This document shows positions 7,741 to 17,118 of a stretch of DNA of 43,573 nt, one piece after another. Location: assembly GCA_017303875.1 (NCBI GenBank), contig JAFLBP010000043.1, forward strand, positions 1-43,573, read 5' to 3'. The notes under the pieces were generated by a model. It was not told the DNA's origin and did not search any database. It saw nothing but the letters and a program-made list of their open reading frames with translations. A program made the position numbers and the translations under genes. This DNA is from Chitinophagales bacterium. GTDB lineage: Bacteria; Bacteroidota; Bacteroidia; Chitinophagales; Saprospiraceae. Position 1 is the stretch's first letter. Every line of letters starts with the position of its first letter.

Positions 7741-8018
7741 CGTGTGAATTTTGGTGCAAAGTTCGGTATTTCCAAGCATGATTTTCAGGATTAGATATTA
7801 TAGTCATCACAACGTGATTTCCGGAAACAGGTTTATTCCTTTTATTGGACGTCAAAAAAAGCATATCGCCACCCCAACACTGCTGCAAACCCGTTAAACA
7901 TTGCCTAAAAACGCGCAATACGTCGAATTCGCGTATCACAAACCTGAATTCTTGCAAAAGCTGAATTAGGTTTGCCATTCATTTTCAAAACATCTCAACT
8001 CAAATACTTTCAATTGCT

Positions 8019-9173
8019 ATGAAAAAAAGCATTTTGCTTGTGCTGGCGCTCGGCCTGTTCGGCAGCACACAGGCACAGGAGCTTCCCACCGAGCTGAACA
8101 GCTACAAATTTACGCCCGTGAAACGCCTCGGCGCCACCGACGTAAAAAACCAGCATAAGTCCGGCACCTGTTGGGTCTATTCCACCAACTCCTTCCTCGA
8201 AAGCGAGCTGATGCGTATGGGTAAAGGCACACTCGACCTCAGCGATATGTACTTCGTGCGCGCCGGTTATCTGGAGCGCGGCGAAAACTTCGTTCGCCGC
8301 CAGGGCGCTGCCGCCTTCGGCCAGGGCGCAGAAAACCACGACGTGATGAACCTCTTCCGCGAATACGGTGCCGTACCGCAGAGCGCCTACACGGGCTTTC
8401 CAAACGGCCAGGACAAACCAGTACACGGAGAAATGGAAGCGGTGCTGAAGAGCGTAGTGGACGCGCTCAACAAACTGCCCGACGGCAAACTCAGCAAGCA
8501 GGGCCTCAAAGCATATGCCGCCGTAGTGGATGCTTATATGGGTACGCCGCCTGCAACATTTACGGTGGACGGCAAATCCTATACGCCGCAAACCTATGCG
8601 AAAAGCCTGGGCCTCAACCCCGACGACTACATCGCCCTCACTTCCTATACCCACCATCCGTTCTACAAACCCTTCATTCTGGAAGTAGGCGACAACTGGT
8701 CGAACGGACTGTTCTACAACCTGCCTATTGATGAAATGATGGCTGTTTCTGAAAATGCCATCGAAAAAGGCTTCACGTTTGCGTGGGCCAGCGACGTGAG
8801 CGAAAAAACGTTCTCCGCAAAAGAAGGCCTCGCCATCTGGCCCGAAAAAGCCTGGGAAGACCTCAGCGCCGGCGCCCGCGACTCGCTCTGGAAAGCACCC
8901 GCCAAAGAAAAATGGGTTACGCAGGAAGACCGTCAGAATGCCTTTGATGAATTGAGCACGACCGACGACCACGGCATGCACATCACCGGCATGGTAAAAG
9001 ACCAGAACGGCACTAAATACTATATGGTGAAAAACTCCTGGGGCGACGGTCCGAATAAAAAAATGGGCGGTTACCTCTACGTGTCGCAGCCCTATTTCCG
9101 CTTCAAAACCATGTCGATGATGGTGCATAAAGATGCCATTCCGACGGCCATCCGCCAAAAATTAGGTATATAA
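8019..9173 (+). CDS. exported papain-fold peptidase C1B (PepC/bleomycin-hydrolase-like)
   Basis: 384 residues with signal peptide (MKKSILLVLALGLFGSTQAQ). Papain-fold catalytic residues are in order: oxyanion Gln45, nucleophile Cys51 in SGTCWVYS, His318 in DDHGMHITG and Asn339 in KNSWG. The circularly complete order and the HGM/KNSWG pair fit family C1B aminopeptidase C. Family members in Bacteroidota are often secreted, unlike cytoplasmic PepC of Firmicutes. The length is shorter than lactococcal PepC (about 436). The C-terminal end KLGI lacks an obvious sorting domain, so it is probably periplasmic. It acts on peptides, but specificity is not predictable here. It converges with the beta-helix gene across a hairpin. 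Confidence 0.9.
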   Translation: MKKSILLVLALGLFGSTQAQELPTELNSYKFTPVKRLGATDVKNQHKSGTCWVYSTNSFLESELMRMGKGTLDLSDMYFVRAGYLERGENFVRRQGAAAFGQGAENHDVMNLFREYGAVPQSAYTGFPNGQDKPVHGEMEAVLKSVVDALNKLPDGKLSKQGLKAYAAVVDAYMGTPPATFTVDGKSYTPQTYAKSLGLNPDDYIALTSYTHHPFYKPFILEVGDNWSNGLFYNLPIDEMMAVSENAIEKGFTFAWASDVSEKTFSAKEGLAIWPEKAWEDLSAGARDSLWKAPAKEKWVTQEDRQNAFDELSTTDDHGMHITGMVKDQNGTKYYMVKNSWGDGPNKKMGGYLYVSQPYFRFKTMSMMVHKDAIPTAIRQKLGI

Positions 9174-9185
9174 TTGATTTTTCAG

Positions 9186-9239
9186 GCTTATTGGGGAATT
9201 CATGATCCCATAAAAACGATCATGAATTCCCTGACAAGC
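9186..9239. terminator. hairpin between convergent peptidase and beta-helix genes
   Basis: The core arms GGGAATTCATGATC (9194-9207) and its complement (9218-9231) pair perfectly over 14 bp around a 10-base A-rich loop. The stem extends outward with a few wobbles to about 9186/9239. The core sequence equals the inner part of the terminal repeats at 14990-15002 (GGGAATTCATGATC), so this is a shorter or diverged relative of the 162-bp elements. It lies exactly between two convergent stop codons. Confidence 0.7.
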
Positions 9240-9240
9240 T

Positions 9241-11556
9241 CTAATACGCCGGTTTAATCCGAAAATCGAGGGCAGAGAAACCACCGGCGTCGAAATGTTC
9301 AATACGAATATAATGGGTGCCGCCGAGATTAAGCTGTACGCTGCGGGTTTCGGATTCGTGTACCGACCAGTTTTCCAGCACAAGTTGCTTGTCGACATAC
9401 AGCCTGACCCCATCGTCGCTGCTCAGTTCGAGGAGGTAAGCGCCGGGGGTGCTGATTTGTAATTCACTTTCCGCCACCGTAGCAAATTGATCGGCCTGCA
9501 CCTGATCGGCCGGTTTTCCCCACCAGGCCATCCAGAGGTCTTTATTTTGAAGGGTTTGTCGGGCGATGGGAGGCGATTGCAGCAGTTTTTGAAAGGCATC
9601 AGGCGCCGTCAGCGGATCATTTTTGGCTTCATAGTTATACCAGGAGAGCTGCCAGTCGGATTTTTTCAGGTATTCCCGAATAAAAAAACGTTGTGGCTGT
9701 CCGGCAGGAATAATTTCCCCGAATTCCGAGACACCCTGGCCGTCGCCGATAAACTCCAGTTCCAGTTCAAAAAAATCAATTCCCGGAATGGGCTTAATGG
9801 TCAGTTCTTCTGGCGCATCGCTTTGCTGCGGATGGTAAAATGCAAGGCCGTTTTGGCGCAATACCCGCCATTTGCCTGGCGGCGTATAAACCGTGTAGAC
9901 CCATAGGGGCACCTCATCGGTATTTTCAGCGGGCAGTATTTCTTTAAAAATTGCTGCGGGGCGGCGAAAATCATAAGGTCCCCAGGAGCCGACTGCGATC
10001 CAGGCGCGGCCGCGCGGAAAGCCATCGGGCAGTTTGGCATTAATGCCGTCGGGCAGGGTATCGGGTTCGTTCAGGTCGGCGACGGCAATTTCCAGCGGTG
10101 CGTACAGGTTTTCGGGCGGGGTTTCATGGGAGAAGTTGATGCTTTTAAAGGGTGCAAGAGCAGGGTTTTTCCAGGCAGCATCGAGGTAATTTTTAGCGGC
10201 ATGCAGGTCGTTTCGGATAAAACGCAGGTTGGTATTGGGCTGCTCGCTTTGCAGCAGGGTTTCAAAATTAAAAAACAGGTTTTCCCCATTTATCTCAAAG
10301 CTATCGGATGCGCTGATTCTCAGTGGTTTGCGCACGCCGGAGAATACATTTCTGTCGATGATTCCGCCAATGCTGCGGGTATCGCGCAGGCGTGCGTAGG
10401 CCCAGTCGGCGGGTTGGGAAGGCCTTGCCCAGCACTGAATACCGGTGCTGTCGTCGGCAAAAAAGTTTTGGCGGATGGTGTTAAATTGTCCGTGTTCGAT
10501 GGCGATGCCGGTGCGGCAATTGGCGATGTAATTGCCCATAATGGTGCTGCCGTAGCTGTAGCCGCCCCAGATGCCGTAGGTGCAATCGGTGATGAGGTTG
10601 CCCTGGATGCGGTTGCGGGAGAACGTGACCTCCACGCCATTGGTAGGCGCGTGGCTGAAGTCGTTGCCGAAAATGATATTGTCGTTGCAACCGCCCTGGC
10701 CATTGTCCATAGTGCTTTGTCCGGCCCAGAGGAAAAACCCGTCGCCGGAATGGGTGCAGGAATTATAGGCAAACGTGTTTTCGGAGCTTTGTTCATAGAC
10801 CAGCAGTGCTGCCGAATCTTGTCCGCGCTGATAAAAGCCATGTGAGTAGCCGCGCACATTCCAGTCGAGCCGGTTGTGCATCACGCGGTTTCGGCTGCTG
10901 CGGTAGAGGCCGATGCCGAGGCCCGAATTGAACTGGAAGGTATTGTTGTAAAAAAGGCCGTCGTTGCAGCCGGAGAGCAGGAGTGCATTCTGGCCATTGG
11001 TGGCGCGGCAATTGCGCACCGTCGCGTTGGGGCAGTTTTTGAGGTATATGGCAGCCCCGTAGCGCAGCCATTCATCCTGTTCGTTGTGGTGGTAGCTGAG
11101 CCAGTCGGAAAAATCTTCGTGCTCGCGGCCGGAGTACAGTTTCGGGCGGTAGTTGTAGGAAAAATCACAGTTTTCAAGGGTTAATCCGCTACTTTCGCTG
11201 GCTAAAAGTGCTACTTTGTAGCCGCGTGCGCGCAGGTTTCGGAGGGTTATGTTTTTGCCACGGATGCGCAGGGCGAGGCCCGTAAACAGGTCGGGTCGGG
11301 TAGCATCGGCGCCACTTTCCAGCACTGCATCTTGAAAGTCGATTACCAGGTTTTCCCCTTCGATCTCGATGCAGGCTTTGGCTGCGGCGAGGCTGCCGGG
11401 TTGGAGGAATGTAGTATTCGGATCGGCGGGCAACTTGTAAGTGGCGTTTTTGATACTACAAGACTGTGTGAGGCGTATACCCGGGCGCAGGGCGATTTCC
11501 TGGGCGGCAAGCTGGCCGGACAGGAGCAGAAGCGAAAGCAAAAACAGAAAGCGCAT
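9241..11556 (-). CDS. exported right-handed beta-helix protein with C-terminal PA14-like domain
   Basis: 771 residues from ATG 11556, chosen because MRFLFLLSLLLLSGQLAAQ is a signal peptide; the open frame continues upstream through a repeat to 11682. Residues about 70-440 are a parallel beta-helix of NosD/pectate-lyase type, with repeated units such as LRIRGKNITLRNLRARG, NCPNATVRNCRATNGQNALLLSGC and NGVEVTFSRNRIQGNLITDC. The C terminus (about 700-771) reads like a PA14/GLEYA carbohydrate-binding domain: SSDDGVRLYVDKQLVLENW and a final strand FSALDFRIKPAY. It probably binds or cleaves polysaccharide outside the cell; catalytic residues are not obvious. There is no T9SS sorting domain. It is divergent from the 999-residue T9SS cargo. 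Confidence 0.8.
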   Translation of the reverse strand: MRFLFLLSLLLLSGQLAAQEIALRPGIRLTQSCSIKNATYKLPADPNTTFLQPGSLAAAKACIEIEGENLVIDFQDAVLESGADATRPDLFTGLALRIRGKNITLRNLRARGYKVALLASESSGLTLENCDFSYNYRPKLYSGREHEDFSDWLSYHHNEQDEWLRYGAAIYLKNCPNATVRNCRATNGQNALLLSGCNDGLFYNNTFQFNSGLGIGLYRSSRNRVMHNRLDWNVRGYSHGFYQRGQDSAALLVYEQSSENTFAYNSCTHSGDGFFLWAGQSTMDNGQGGCNDNIIFGNDFSHAPTNGVEVTFSRNRIQGNLITDCTYGIWGGYSYGSTIMGNYIANCRTGIAIEHGQFNTIRQNFFADDSTGIQCWARPSQPADWAYARLRDTRSIGGIIDRNVFSGVRKPLRISASDSFEINGENLFFNFETLLQSEQPNTNLRFIRNDLHAAKNYLDAAWKNPALAPFKSINFSHETPPENLYAPLEIAVADLNEPDTLPDGINAKLPDGFPRGRAWIAVGSWGPYDFRRPAAIFKEILPAENTDEVPLWVYTVYTPPGKWRVLRQNGLAFYHPQQSDAPEELTIKPIPGIDFFELELEFIGDGQGVSEFGEIIPAGQPQRFFIREYLKKSDWQLSWYNYEAKNDPLTAPDAFQKLLQSPPIARQTLQNKDLWMAWWGKPADQVQADQFATVAESELQISTPGAYLLELSSDDGVRLYVDKQLVLENWSVHESETRSVQLNLGGTHYIRIEHFDAGGFSALDFRIKPAY

Positions 11557-11610
11557 AGCATGATATTTGTACAGACAAAGATAGGTGATGGGGGGCGTAC
11601 TGCGTAACGC

Positions 11611-11683
11611 CTTGCTCCGTAGCGATGGGTTTGAAATCTCTGCTCCGTAGCGATGGGTTTGAAACCCATCGCTACGGAGCAAG
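11611..11683. repeat. extragenic palindrome (REP-like) in a divergent intergenic region
   Basis: The unit TGCTCCGTAGCGATGGGTTT occurs directly twice (11613-11632 and 11641-11660), and its reverse complement follows at 11662-11681. The inner copy forms a 19-bp stem with a one-base loop; the outer copy can pair over 22 bp (11611-11632 with 11662-11683). It lies in the 347-bp gap 11557-11903 between two divergent exported-protein genes. The rest of that gap is AT-rich, with no gene visible. This style of palindrome is typical of REP sequences mobilised by IS200-like RAYT transposases, none of which is in the window. Confidence 0.8.
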
Positions 11684-11903
11684 CGGTTTTTACATGTATT
11701 TAATTTTATATTTTAAACAATATTTTTTTAAATAGCTGATAATCAGTATTTATAAATTTTAATTTAAAAAAATAAAATAACAATCGCTAAAAAATGTAGT
11801 TGAAACTTAAAGCAGCAGTTCGAACATTTGCAGTGTCAATAGACCGTACTACCGGTACATACGTGCACATTGACTTTTTTGATCACTTCCTCAAGTCGCA
11901 ACT

Positions 11904-14903
11904 ATGACGATCAGGCAACTTTTTACAAGCTTTATATTTTGCTGTGCGGCCTTTGGCCTCAAAGCGCAGTGTACTTCCTTTGCCGGTAACCTCAACCTGC
12001 CCGGCAACCAACTTTGTGAAGGCCAGGAGCTGGAGGCATCTTTTGACCCCAATATGGTAGTGGATGCCAACGATATTCGGCTGTTGGTAGCATTTACGAG
12101 CGCCACACCGAATGCCGGAAATGTTTTTGCCAGCAGCACACTTGCGGCCCTGCCCTATAACCCGCTTTTCCTGACCAATACGCCCTTCAATGTGGCAGTA
12201 GTAGTGGGCAACAACGCCGGCGGTACTGTAGACTGGGCAGATCCCTGCCTCTCGGTTTCCAATATCCAATCAGTGTCTTACAGCGCCGCCCCGAATATTG
12301 GCAATATATTTGGCGGGGTTCTGAATTGTGCCAATACTGCTGTTACCCTGGTTCCTGAAAATATCAATCCGGCACTGACTTACGCCTGGAGCGGGCCTGC
12401 TGGTTTTGTGTCTGTTATGCAAAATCCAATAGTTACTTATCCGGGCTTGTACTGCCTGACCGTGACCAATGCGCTGGGCTGTACGGCTACCGCCTGTTTT
12501 GGAGTGGTGCAGGATATCACAGCGCCACCAGCAGATGCCGGGCCGGATCAAATATTAACCTGTAACACCCCATCCGTGACGATCGGCACGCCGGGATGGG
12601 GTCCAAATTATGTGTACCATTGGAGCGGACCAGGAAATTTTACCGCAGTCCAGCCGCAGGTACAAGTAAATACCTCCGGACTTTATACCCTTACCGTAAC
12701 CGATGTTTCCAGCGGCTGTACCACGACGGATAACGTCGCAGTTGCTGAAAACCTTGGTTTTCCAAATATTTCAACACAGGTAAGCTACCCGAACTGCGAC
12801 AGTGCTACCATCAATATCCTTGCGCTGCCACCCCAGGGTATTGCCTACAGCTGGTCGGATCCCAGCTTTGTGCCCGGCCCGACGCAAACGAATGTAGCCC
12901 CCGGCAATTACCTCGTTACCATTACTGCTGCCAACGGGTGTACTTCAGTCATCACTGTAGTGGTAAGTGGCCCGCCGCAATTGGATTTGCAAATTAGCAC
13001 CGATTACGAAGGCTGCAATTCAGGTGTCGCTTTTGCCGCAGTGAGTGGCGGCACAGCGCCCTATCAGTACAGCTGGTCGAACGGCATCCTTACGGCAGTA
13101 GTGGCGCCCCTGAATCCGGGCGTATACACCGTGACCGTCAGAGACGCCAACGGCTGCTCGACCATCGGCGAAGTGTACATACAAAGCAGCATCAGCGGCT
13201 CCTGTGGTTTTATTGAGGGCCGGGTGGCCTACGATACAGACCTTAACTGCTCCTACAACAGCAACGAACCGCTGCTGGCGGGCTGGGTAATACAGGCTAT
13301 CGGCGCCGACACCCTCTATGGCGCAACGGACACTGCCGGGTACTATCGCATTGCCGCGCCGCTTGGTTTTTACATCATTCGGGTGCTGCCGCCATCGCCC
13401 GTTTGGGAGCAATGTATTACGCCAACAGGCATCAATGTTGCGGTGCCGGATATCACATATGACGCAGGCTATACGCTGGTAAAAGCACAAGTGCTTTGTC
13501 CGAGCCTCGAAGTGGAGCTGAATACACCTTTCCTGCGGCGTTGTATCGGGCAAAACAGCTATTTCGTCTCCTATCGGAACAACGGCTCGGTTACGGCTGA
13601 AAATGCCTATGTTTTGCTGGATTTGGATCCGTATTTTATTCCCTTGTCTTCCAATCCGCCCTATACGATTCAGGGCAATCAGCTGCGTTTTGATTTGGGG
13701 GCAATACCTCCCAATGTTTCGGGCTTTATTCAGGTCGTTTTCAGTATCGACTGTAATGCGGCCATCGGACAAACCCACTGTACCACCGCGCATATTTACC
13801 CCGATTCTTCCTGCCTGAATGGCAACTGGAATGGTCCGATGTTGGCCGTAAATAGTACCTGCAACAATGATTCACTGCATTTTAATATTAAAAATATTGG
13901 TTTGGGCGATATGGCTTCGCCTTCCAGCTATATTGTCATTGAAGACCACGTGATGCTGATGAGCGGGCCGTTCCAGCTGCCTTCCGGCGACTCCGTCAGG
14001 GTGGCGGTTCCGGCCAACGGCTCCACCTGGCGCCTGCAAACCGAACAAATTCCCGGTTCGCCCATCGCTTCGGCGCCTGTGCTCAGCATAGAAGGCTGTA
14101 CCAGCAGCCCCACCTTCAGTACCGGATTTGTGACACAATATAGTAATGGCGACGAAGATCCCTGGCTCGACATTGATTGCCGCCCCAATCAGGGTTCTTA
14201 CGACCCGAACGACAAACAGGGCACTCCCCTCGGCTATGGCAGCGAACACTACATTGAGCCGGGCACTGAAATTGAATACCTTATCCGATTCCAAAATACC
14301 GGCACCGACACCGCCTTTACCGTAATTATCAGGGATGAACTGACTGAAGCGCTTGATCCGGCGACCATTAAACCCGGCCCGTCCAGCCATCCTTATCGCT
14401 TTGAAATGCGCGGGGAGGGTAAACTGACATTCCGTTTTGAAAACATCCTGCTACCCGACAGCAATGTCAATGAAGCGGCATCGCATGGTTTTGTGCGGTT
14501 TAAAATTCGCCCGCGCGCCGACCTTCCACTTGGCAGTGTTGTGGAGAATTATGCCGCCATTTTCTTTGATCTGAATGATCCGGTCATCACCAATACCACG
14601 CGGCACAAATTAGGGGTCAATTTTATAAGTACCGCCACCTGGAACCCGCTTGCACCCGGCATCAAATTTAATATCATGCCGAACCCAATGCAAAGTGAAG
14701 CCCTGATCGAATTGGAGGGCCTGAGCCGCACCGATGATCTCCGGCTGGAAATTTTCGATATGTTGGGAAAAATGCAACAGGTACAACGCAGCGACAATGC
14801 TCGTTTTCTGCTCACCCGTGGGCAACTGCCCGCCGGCATTTACTGGTGTCGGGTGATGCAAAACGAGCGACACTTAGGCAGCGCCAAAATTATTGTTGAA
14901 TAA
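11904..14903 (+). CDS. large T9SS-exported repeat protein with SprB-like and DUF7619-type domains
   Basis: 999 residues. A signal peptide (to about residue 21, GLKAQ) precedes a series of immunoglobulin-like/SprB-like modules with motifs such as YAWSGPAGF, YHWSGPGNF, PGLYCLTVTNALGC and GGTAPYQYSWSNG (near 381). After a conserved region around GRVAYDTDLNC comes a domain with SYDPNDKQG (near 764) and EIEYLIRFQNTGTDTAF, the hallmark of the DUF7619 conserved repeat domain, and finally a type A T9SS C-terminal sorting domain (about 920-999, starting FNIMPNPM and ending GSAKIIVE). It is expected to cross the outer membrane by T9SS and be surface-attached or released, probably as an adhesin. The T9SS machinery itself is not in the window. 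Confidence 0.85.
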   Translation: MTIRQLFTSFIFCCAAFGLKAQCTSFAGNLNLPGNQLCEGQELEASFDPNMVVDANDIRLLVAFTSATPNAGNVFASSTLAALPYNPLFLTNTPFNVAVVVGNNAGGTVDWADPCLSVSNIQSVSYSAAPNIGNIFGGVLNCANTAVTLVPENINPALTYAWSGPAGFVSVMQNPIVTYPGLYCLTVTNALGCTATACFGVVQDITAPPADAGPDQILTCNTPSVTIGTPGWGPNYVYHWSGPGNFTAVQPQVQVNTSGLYTLTVTDVSSGCTTTDNVAVAENLGFPNISTQVSYPNCDSATINILALPPQGIAYSWSDPSFVPGPTQTNVAPGNYLVTITAANGCTSVITVVVSGPPQLDLQISTDYEGCNSGVAFAAVSGGTAPYQYSWSNGILTAVVAPLNPGVYTVTVRDANGCSTIGEVYIQSSISGSCGFIEGRVAYDTDLNCSYNSNEPLLAGWVIQAIGADTLYGATDTAGYYRIAAPLGFYIIRVLPPSPVWEQCITPTGINVAVPDITYDAGYTLVKAQVLCPSLEVELNTPFLRRCIGQNSYFVSYRNNGSVTAENAYVLLDLDPYFIPLSSNPPYTIQGNQLRFDLGAIPPNVSGFIQVVFSIDCNAAIGQTHCTTAHIYPDSSCLNGNWNGPMLAVNSTCNNDSLHFNIKNIGLGDMASPSSYIVIEDHVMLMSGPFQLPSGDSVRVAVPANGSTWRLQTEQIPGSPIASAPVLSIEGCTSSPTFSTGFVTQYSNGDEDPWLDIDCRPNQGSYDPNDKQGTPLGYGSEHYIEPGTEIEYLIRFQNTGTDTAFTVIIRDELTEALDPATIKPGPSSHPYRFEMRGEGKLTFRFENILLPDSNVNEAASHGFVRFKIRPRADLPLGSVVENYAAIFFDLNDPVITNTTRHKLGVNFISTATWNPLAPGIKFNIMPNPMQSEALIELEGLSRTDDLRLEIFDMLGKMQQVQRSDNARFLLTRGQLPAGIYWCRVMQNERHLGSAKIIVE

Positions 14904-14928
14904 CGCAGATCTTAAAGGCGTTATAAAT

Positions 14929-14978
14929 TAAGCGCTTGTTCGGGAATTCAAAAACACGGATTCCCGAACAAGCGCTTA
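14929..14978. terminator. 19-bp perfect hairpin sharing the AGCGCTTGTTCGGGAAT arm
   Basis: Arms 14929-14947 and 14960-14978 are exact complements around a 12-base loop. The hairpin follows the T9SS-cargo stop codon by 25 bp and abuts the 162-bp element, sharing its base 14978. Its arm sequence is the element's terminal repeat with a different central base. It probably acts at the 3' end of the upstream transcript, but lacks a T-run. Confidence 0.75.
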
Positions 14979-15139
14979 GCGCATGTTCGGGAATTCATGA
15001 TCGCGCGAAAGCGAGCAAATTTCATGCTGAACAAGGCGGTTTTCACAGGCGTAGCCGGCAGCTACGACGAAGAAAACCAACGCAGTGCAGCAGGAAATTT
15101 GCCGCTTGCAGCCGATTGATGAATTCCCGAACATGCGCT
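14978..15139. repeat. 162-bp structured intergenic element, copy 1
   Basis: The element is bounded by perfect 21-bp inverted repeats (14978-14998 and 15119-15139, AGCGCATGTTCGGGAATTCAT). Four further nested stems are visible: 15010-15022 with 15095-15106 (one bulge), 15025-15029 with 15088-15092, 15038-15044 with 15072-15078, and 15051-15055 with 15061-15065. Copy 2 at 31288-31449 has the same length and about 150 of 162 identical bases. Two of the differences are compensatory pairs (14983/15134 and 15040/15076), which argues that the fold matters. No ORF of note is inside. The right edge reaches the TAA stop of the minus-strand lipoprotein gene. Confidence 0.85.
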
Positions 15140-15864
15140 TAGTTTTTTTGAAGCAATTGCTTCCAGTCGGGATCTTGAAAATCGTATTCGATTGCTTTTC
15201 GGGAGGGGGAATAATTGACGATGATTCGGTATTGATTGGCCTGACTGACGGGTGTGTACATTTGGTAGTAGGTCTCTGCGCCGTCTACGTATTCAAAAAC
15301 GGCGCGTTGTGTTTTCGGGTCAAGGATATGGATATTGATTTTCCGGGCATCGTTATAGCCCTGATAGCGCAATTCGTATTGGCGTTTGCCGGTTTGGCGT
15401 ATGGCGTGCCAATAAAAAGGCGTCGGGCCTTCCATATCCCAAACCACATAGGCTTCGGGGAGGATCATACGCCGCCCGGCATTACCCCAATCGGAAGGAG
15501 CATAGAGGAAGTATTCGTTATTGTACAAGCAAAGAGGCAGCCATTTTTCGGGTAGTCCCAGCGTTTTCTTTTTTTTATAATTTTCGGGAAATGTCTTTAT
15601 ACCATTCTCAAAATCAGCTTTATAAGTTTCCCGAAACTCAAAATTCATTAAAGTACGACGTGCCGCCGAACTTGCGGCCGGATCAATAAACACTGCCTCA
15701 TAATAATCGGCCTCCGGGCTGCGGCGGAGGAAAACAGTATCGGAAGGTGGCGGAGCCGGCGCGGGTGCGGTCGCTACTATGTTGTTGACTGGCGCCGGAG
15801 TTTGTTGTACCGCCGGTTTTTGAGTACAGGCATACAATAACAGGCAGGGGAGCAGTTTCTTCAT
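15139..15864 (-). CDS. putative lipoprotein, unknown function
   Basis: 241 residues. A short signal ends in the lipobox LLLYAC (Cys13). A low-complexity Pro/Ala linker follows (about 14-42, APAPAPPPSD). The globular part has no recognised family: YYEAVFIDP, NFEFRETYKADFENGIKTFP, WLPLCLYNNEYFLYAPSDWG, and a C-terminal region (YVDGAETYYQMYTPVS... QYRIIVNYSPSRKAIEYDF) rich in strands. It is probably an outer- or inner-membrane lipoprotein. Its stop codon TAA at 15139-15141 begins inside the right terminal repeat of the structured element. The gene is divergent from hemW with a 116-bp gap. Confidence 0.8.
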   Translation of the reverse strand: MKKLLPCLLLYACTQKPAVQQTPAPVNNIVATAPAPAPPPSDTVFLRRSPEADYYEAVFIDPAASSAARRTLMNFEFRETYKADFENGIKTFPENYKKKKTLGLPEKWLPLCLYNNEYFLYAPSDWGNAGRRMILPEAYVVWDMEGPTPFYWHAIRQTGKRQYELRYQGYNDARKINIHILDPKTQRAVFEYVDGAETYYQMYTPVSQANQYRIIVNYSPSRKAIEYDFQDPDWKQLLQKN

Positions 15865-15968
15865 GTGAATGCTGTGTTGTATCTACATAACGCATCAAGA
15901 GCTGAATACGTGTTAGCTACCAAAACTGTACGACGGCCTTACAATGCCTCAGACACGCAGTAAAAGAT

Positions 15969-15976
15969 TACCTTTG
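15969..15976 (+). promoter_or_regulatory. -7 element TACCTTTG directly before hemW
   Basis: An exact TAnnTTTG match ends 4 bp before the hemW ATG. Bacteroidota transcripts start about 7 bp after this box, so the mRNA would be leaderless or nearly so. No TTG is seen at the right distance upstream. Confidence 0.4.
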
Positions 15977-15980
15977 CCCA

Positions 15981-17108
15981 ATGTCGGGCATTTATGTTCA
16001 TATTCCTTTTTGTAAAAAGGCTTGTCATTACTGCAATTTTCATTTTTCTACTTCGCTGAAGTCGAAAAACGAGCTGTTAGAGGCATTGCATATTGAATTG
16101 CAACTTCAGCGCGATTACCTGCAAGGTCAGGTACTGCAATCGGTTTACCTCGGCGGTGGCACACCTTCTATCCTGGAAACGGGTGAATTGGAGCAATTAT
16201 TTGAGCAAATTGCAGCTATCCATACCATAGCGCCGGATGCGGAAATTACGCTTGAAGCCAACCCCGACGACCTGAGCGCCGAAAAACTGGCCGATCTGCG
16301 CCGCTACACACCCGTCAACCGACTGAGCATTGGCATACAGTCGGTACACGACAAAGACCTGCAATGGATGAACCGCGCGCACAACAGCGCCGAATCGCGG
16401 CAGGCACTCGAACTGGCCCTGAATGCGGGTTTCCAGGACCTGAGTATCGACCTCATTTACGGTATTCCGGGCAGCAGCGATGCCGACTGGGCCGAAAATG
16501 TCGCGCTGGCTTTACAATATCCCATTCCGCATATTTCCTGTTATTGCCTGACCGTGGAGGAAGGTACGGCGCTGCATCATTTTGTAAAAAAAGGAAAGGC
16601 CGTGCCGGTTGATGAAGCTGCTGCCGCGCGGCAGTTTGAGTACCTGTGTCAAACGCTTGCCGGCGCCGGTTACGAGCACTATGAAATTTCCAATTTTGCA
16701 TTGCCCGGCCGCTATGCGCGCCACAACAGCAGCTACTGGCAAGGCGCCCATTACTTAGGCATCGGCCCTTCGGCGCATTCCTTCAACGGTATTTCCCGAC
16801 AATGGAATGTTTCCAACAATGCCTTGTATATCAAAGCATTACAAAGCGGAAATCTGCCTTTTGAAATAGAAACGCTGACGCCGGAACAGCGCTACAATGA
16901 ATATGTTATGACGGGTCTGCGCACCATTTGGGGTTGCGACACGGCGAAAATTGCCGCGCTCGGCGCTTCCTTTCTACCCTATTTTGAGGAGCAGGCAAAA
17001 ACATGGATAGCGCAGGGACATTTATACAAAGCTGAAAATATTTACCGGCTGAGTGCTTCCGGAAAATTATTGGCTGATGGTATTGCGGCGGCGCTTTTTG
17101 TGGATTGA
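15981..17108 (+). CDS. hemW: radical SAM heme chaperone HemW
   Basis: 375 residues, the normal HemW length. The N terminus reads IYVHIPFCKKACHYCNFHFS, with the CX3CX2C [4Fe-4S] ligands Cys11, Cys15 and Cys18; the fourth cysteine of coproporphyrinogen dehydrogenase HemN is absent, as expected for HemW. GGGTPS (58-63) and LSIGIQS are the SAM-binding and barrel motifs. The C-terminal HemW domain includes GIGPSAHSF and RYNEYVMTGLRT. HemW binds heme and delivers it to respiratory proteins; the family was long mis-annotated as oxygen-independent coproporphyrinogen oxidase. The cytochrome-like genes at 3-4 kb are possible clients only in a general sense. It converges with gldH with 10 bp between stops. 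Confidence 0.93.
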   Translation: MSGIYVHIPFCKKACHYCNFHFSTSLKSKNELLEALHIELQLQRDYLQGQVLQSVYLGGGTPSILETGELEQLFEQIAAIHTIAPDAEITLEANPDDLSAEKLADLRRYTPVNRLSIGIQSVHDKDLQWMNRAHNSAESRQALELALNAGFQDLSIDLIYGIPGSSDADWAENVALALQYPIPHISCYCLTVEEGTALHHFVKKGKAVPVDEAAAARQFEYLCQTLAGAGYEHYEISNFALPGRYARHNSSYWQGAHYLGIGPSAHSFNGISRQWNVSNNALYIKALQSGNLPFEIETLTPEQRYNEYVMTGLRTIWGCDTAKIAALGASFLPYFEEQAKTWIAQGHLYKAENIYRLSASGKLLADGIAAALFVD

Positions 17109-17118
17109 GTTTGTCTGG

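Noticed and set aside
8010..9158. 382-codon minus-strand frame opposite the C1B peptidase
   Set aside because: Shadow frame of GC-rich coding sequence; the plus-strand product has the full catalytic set.
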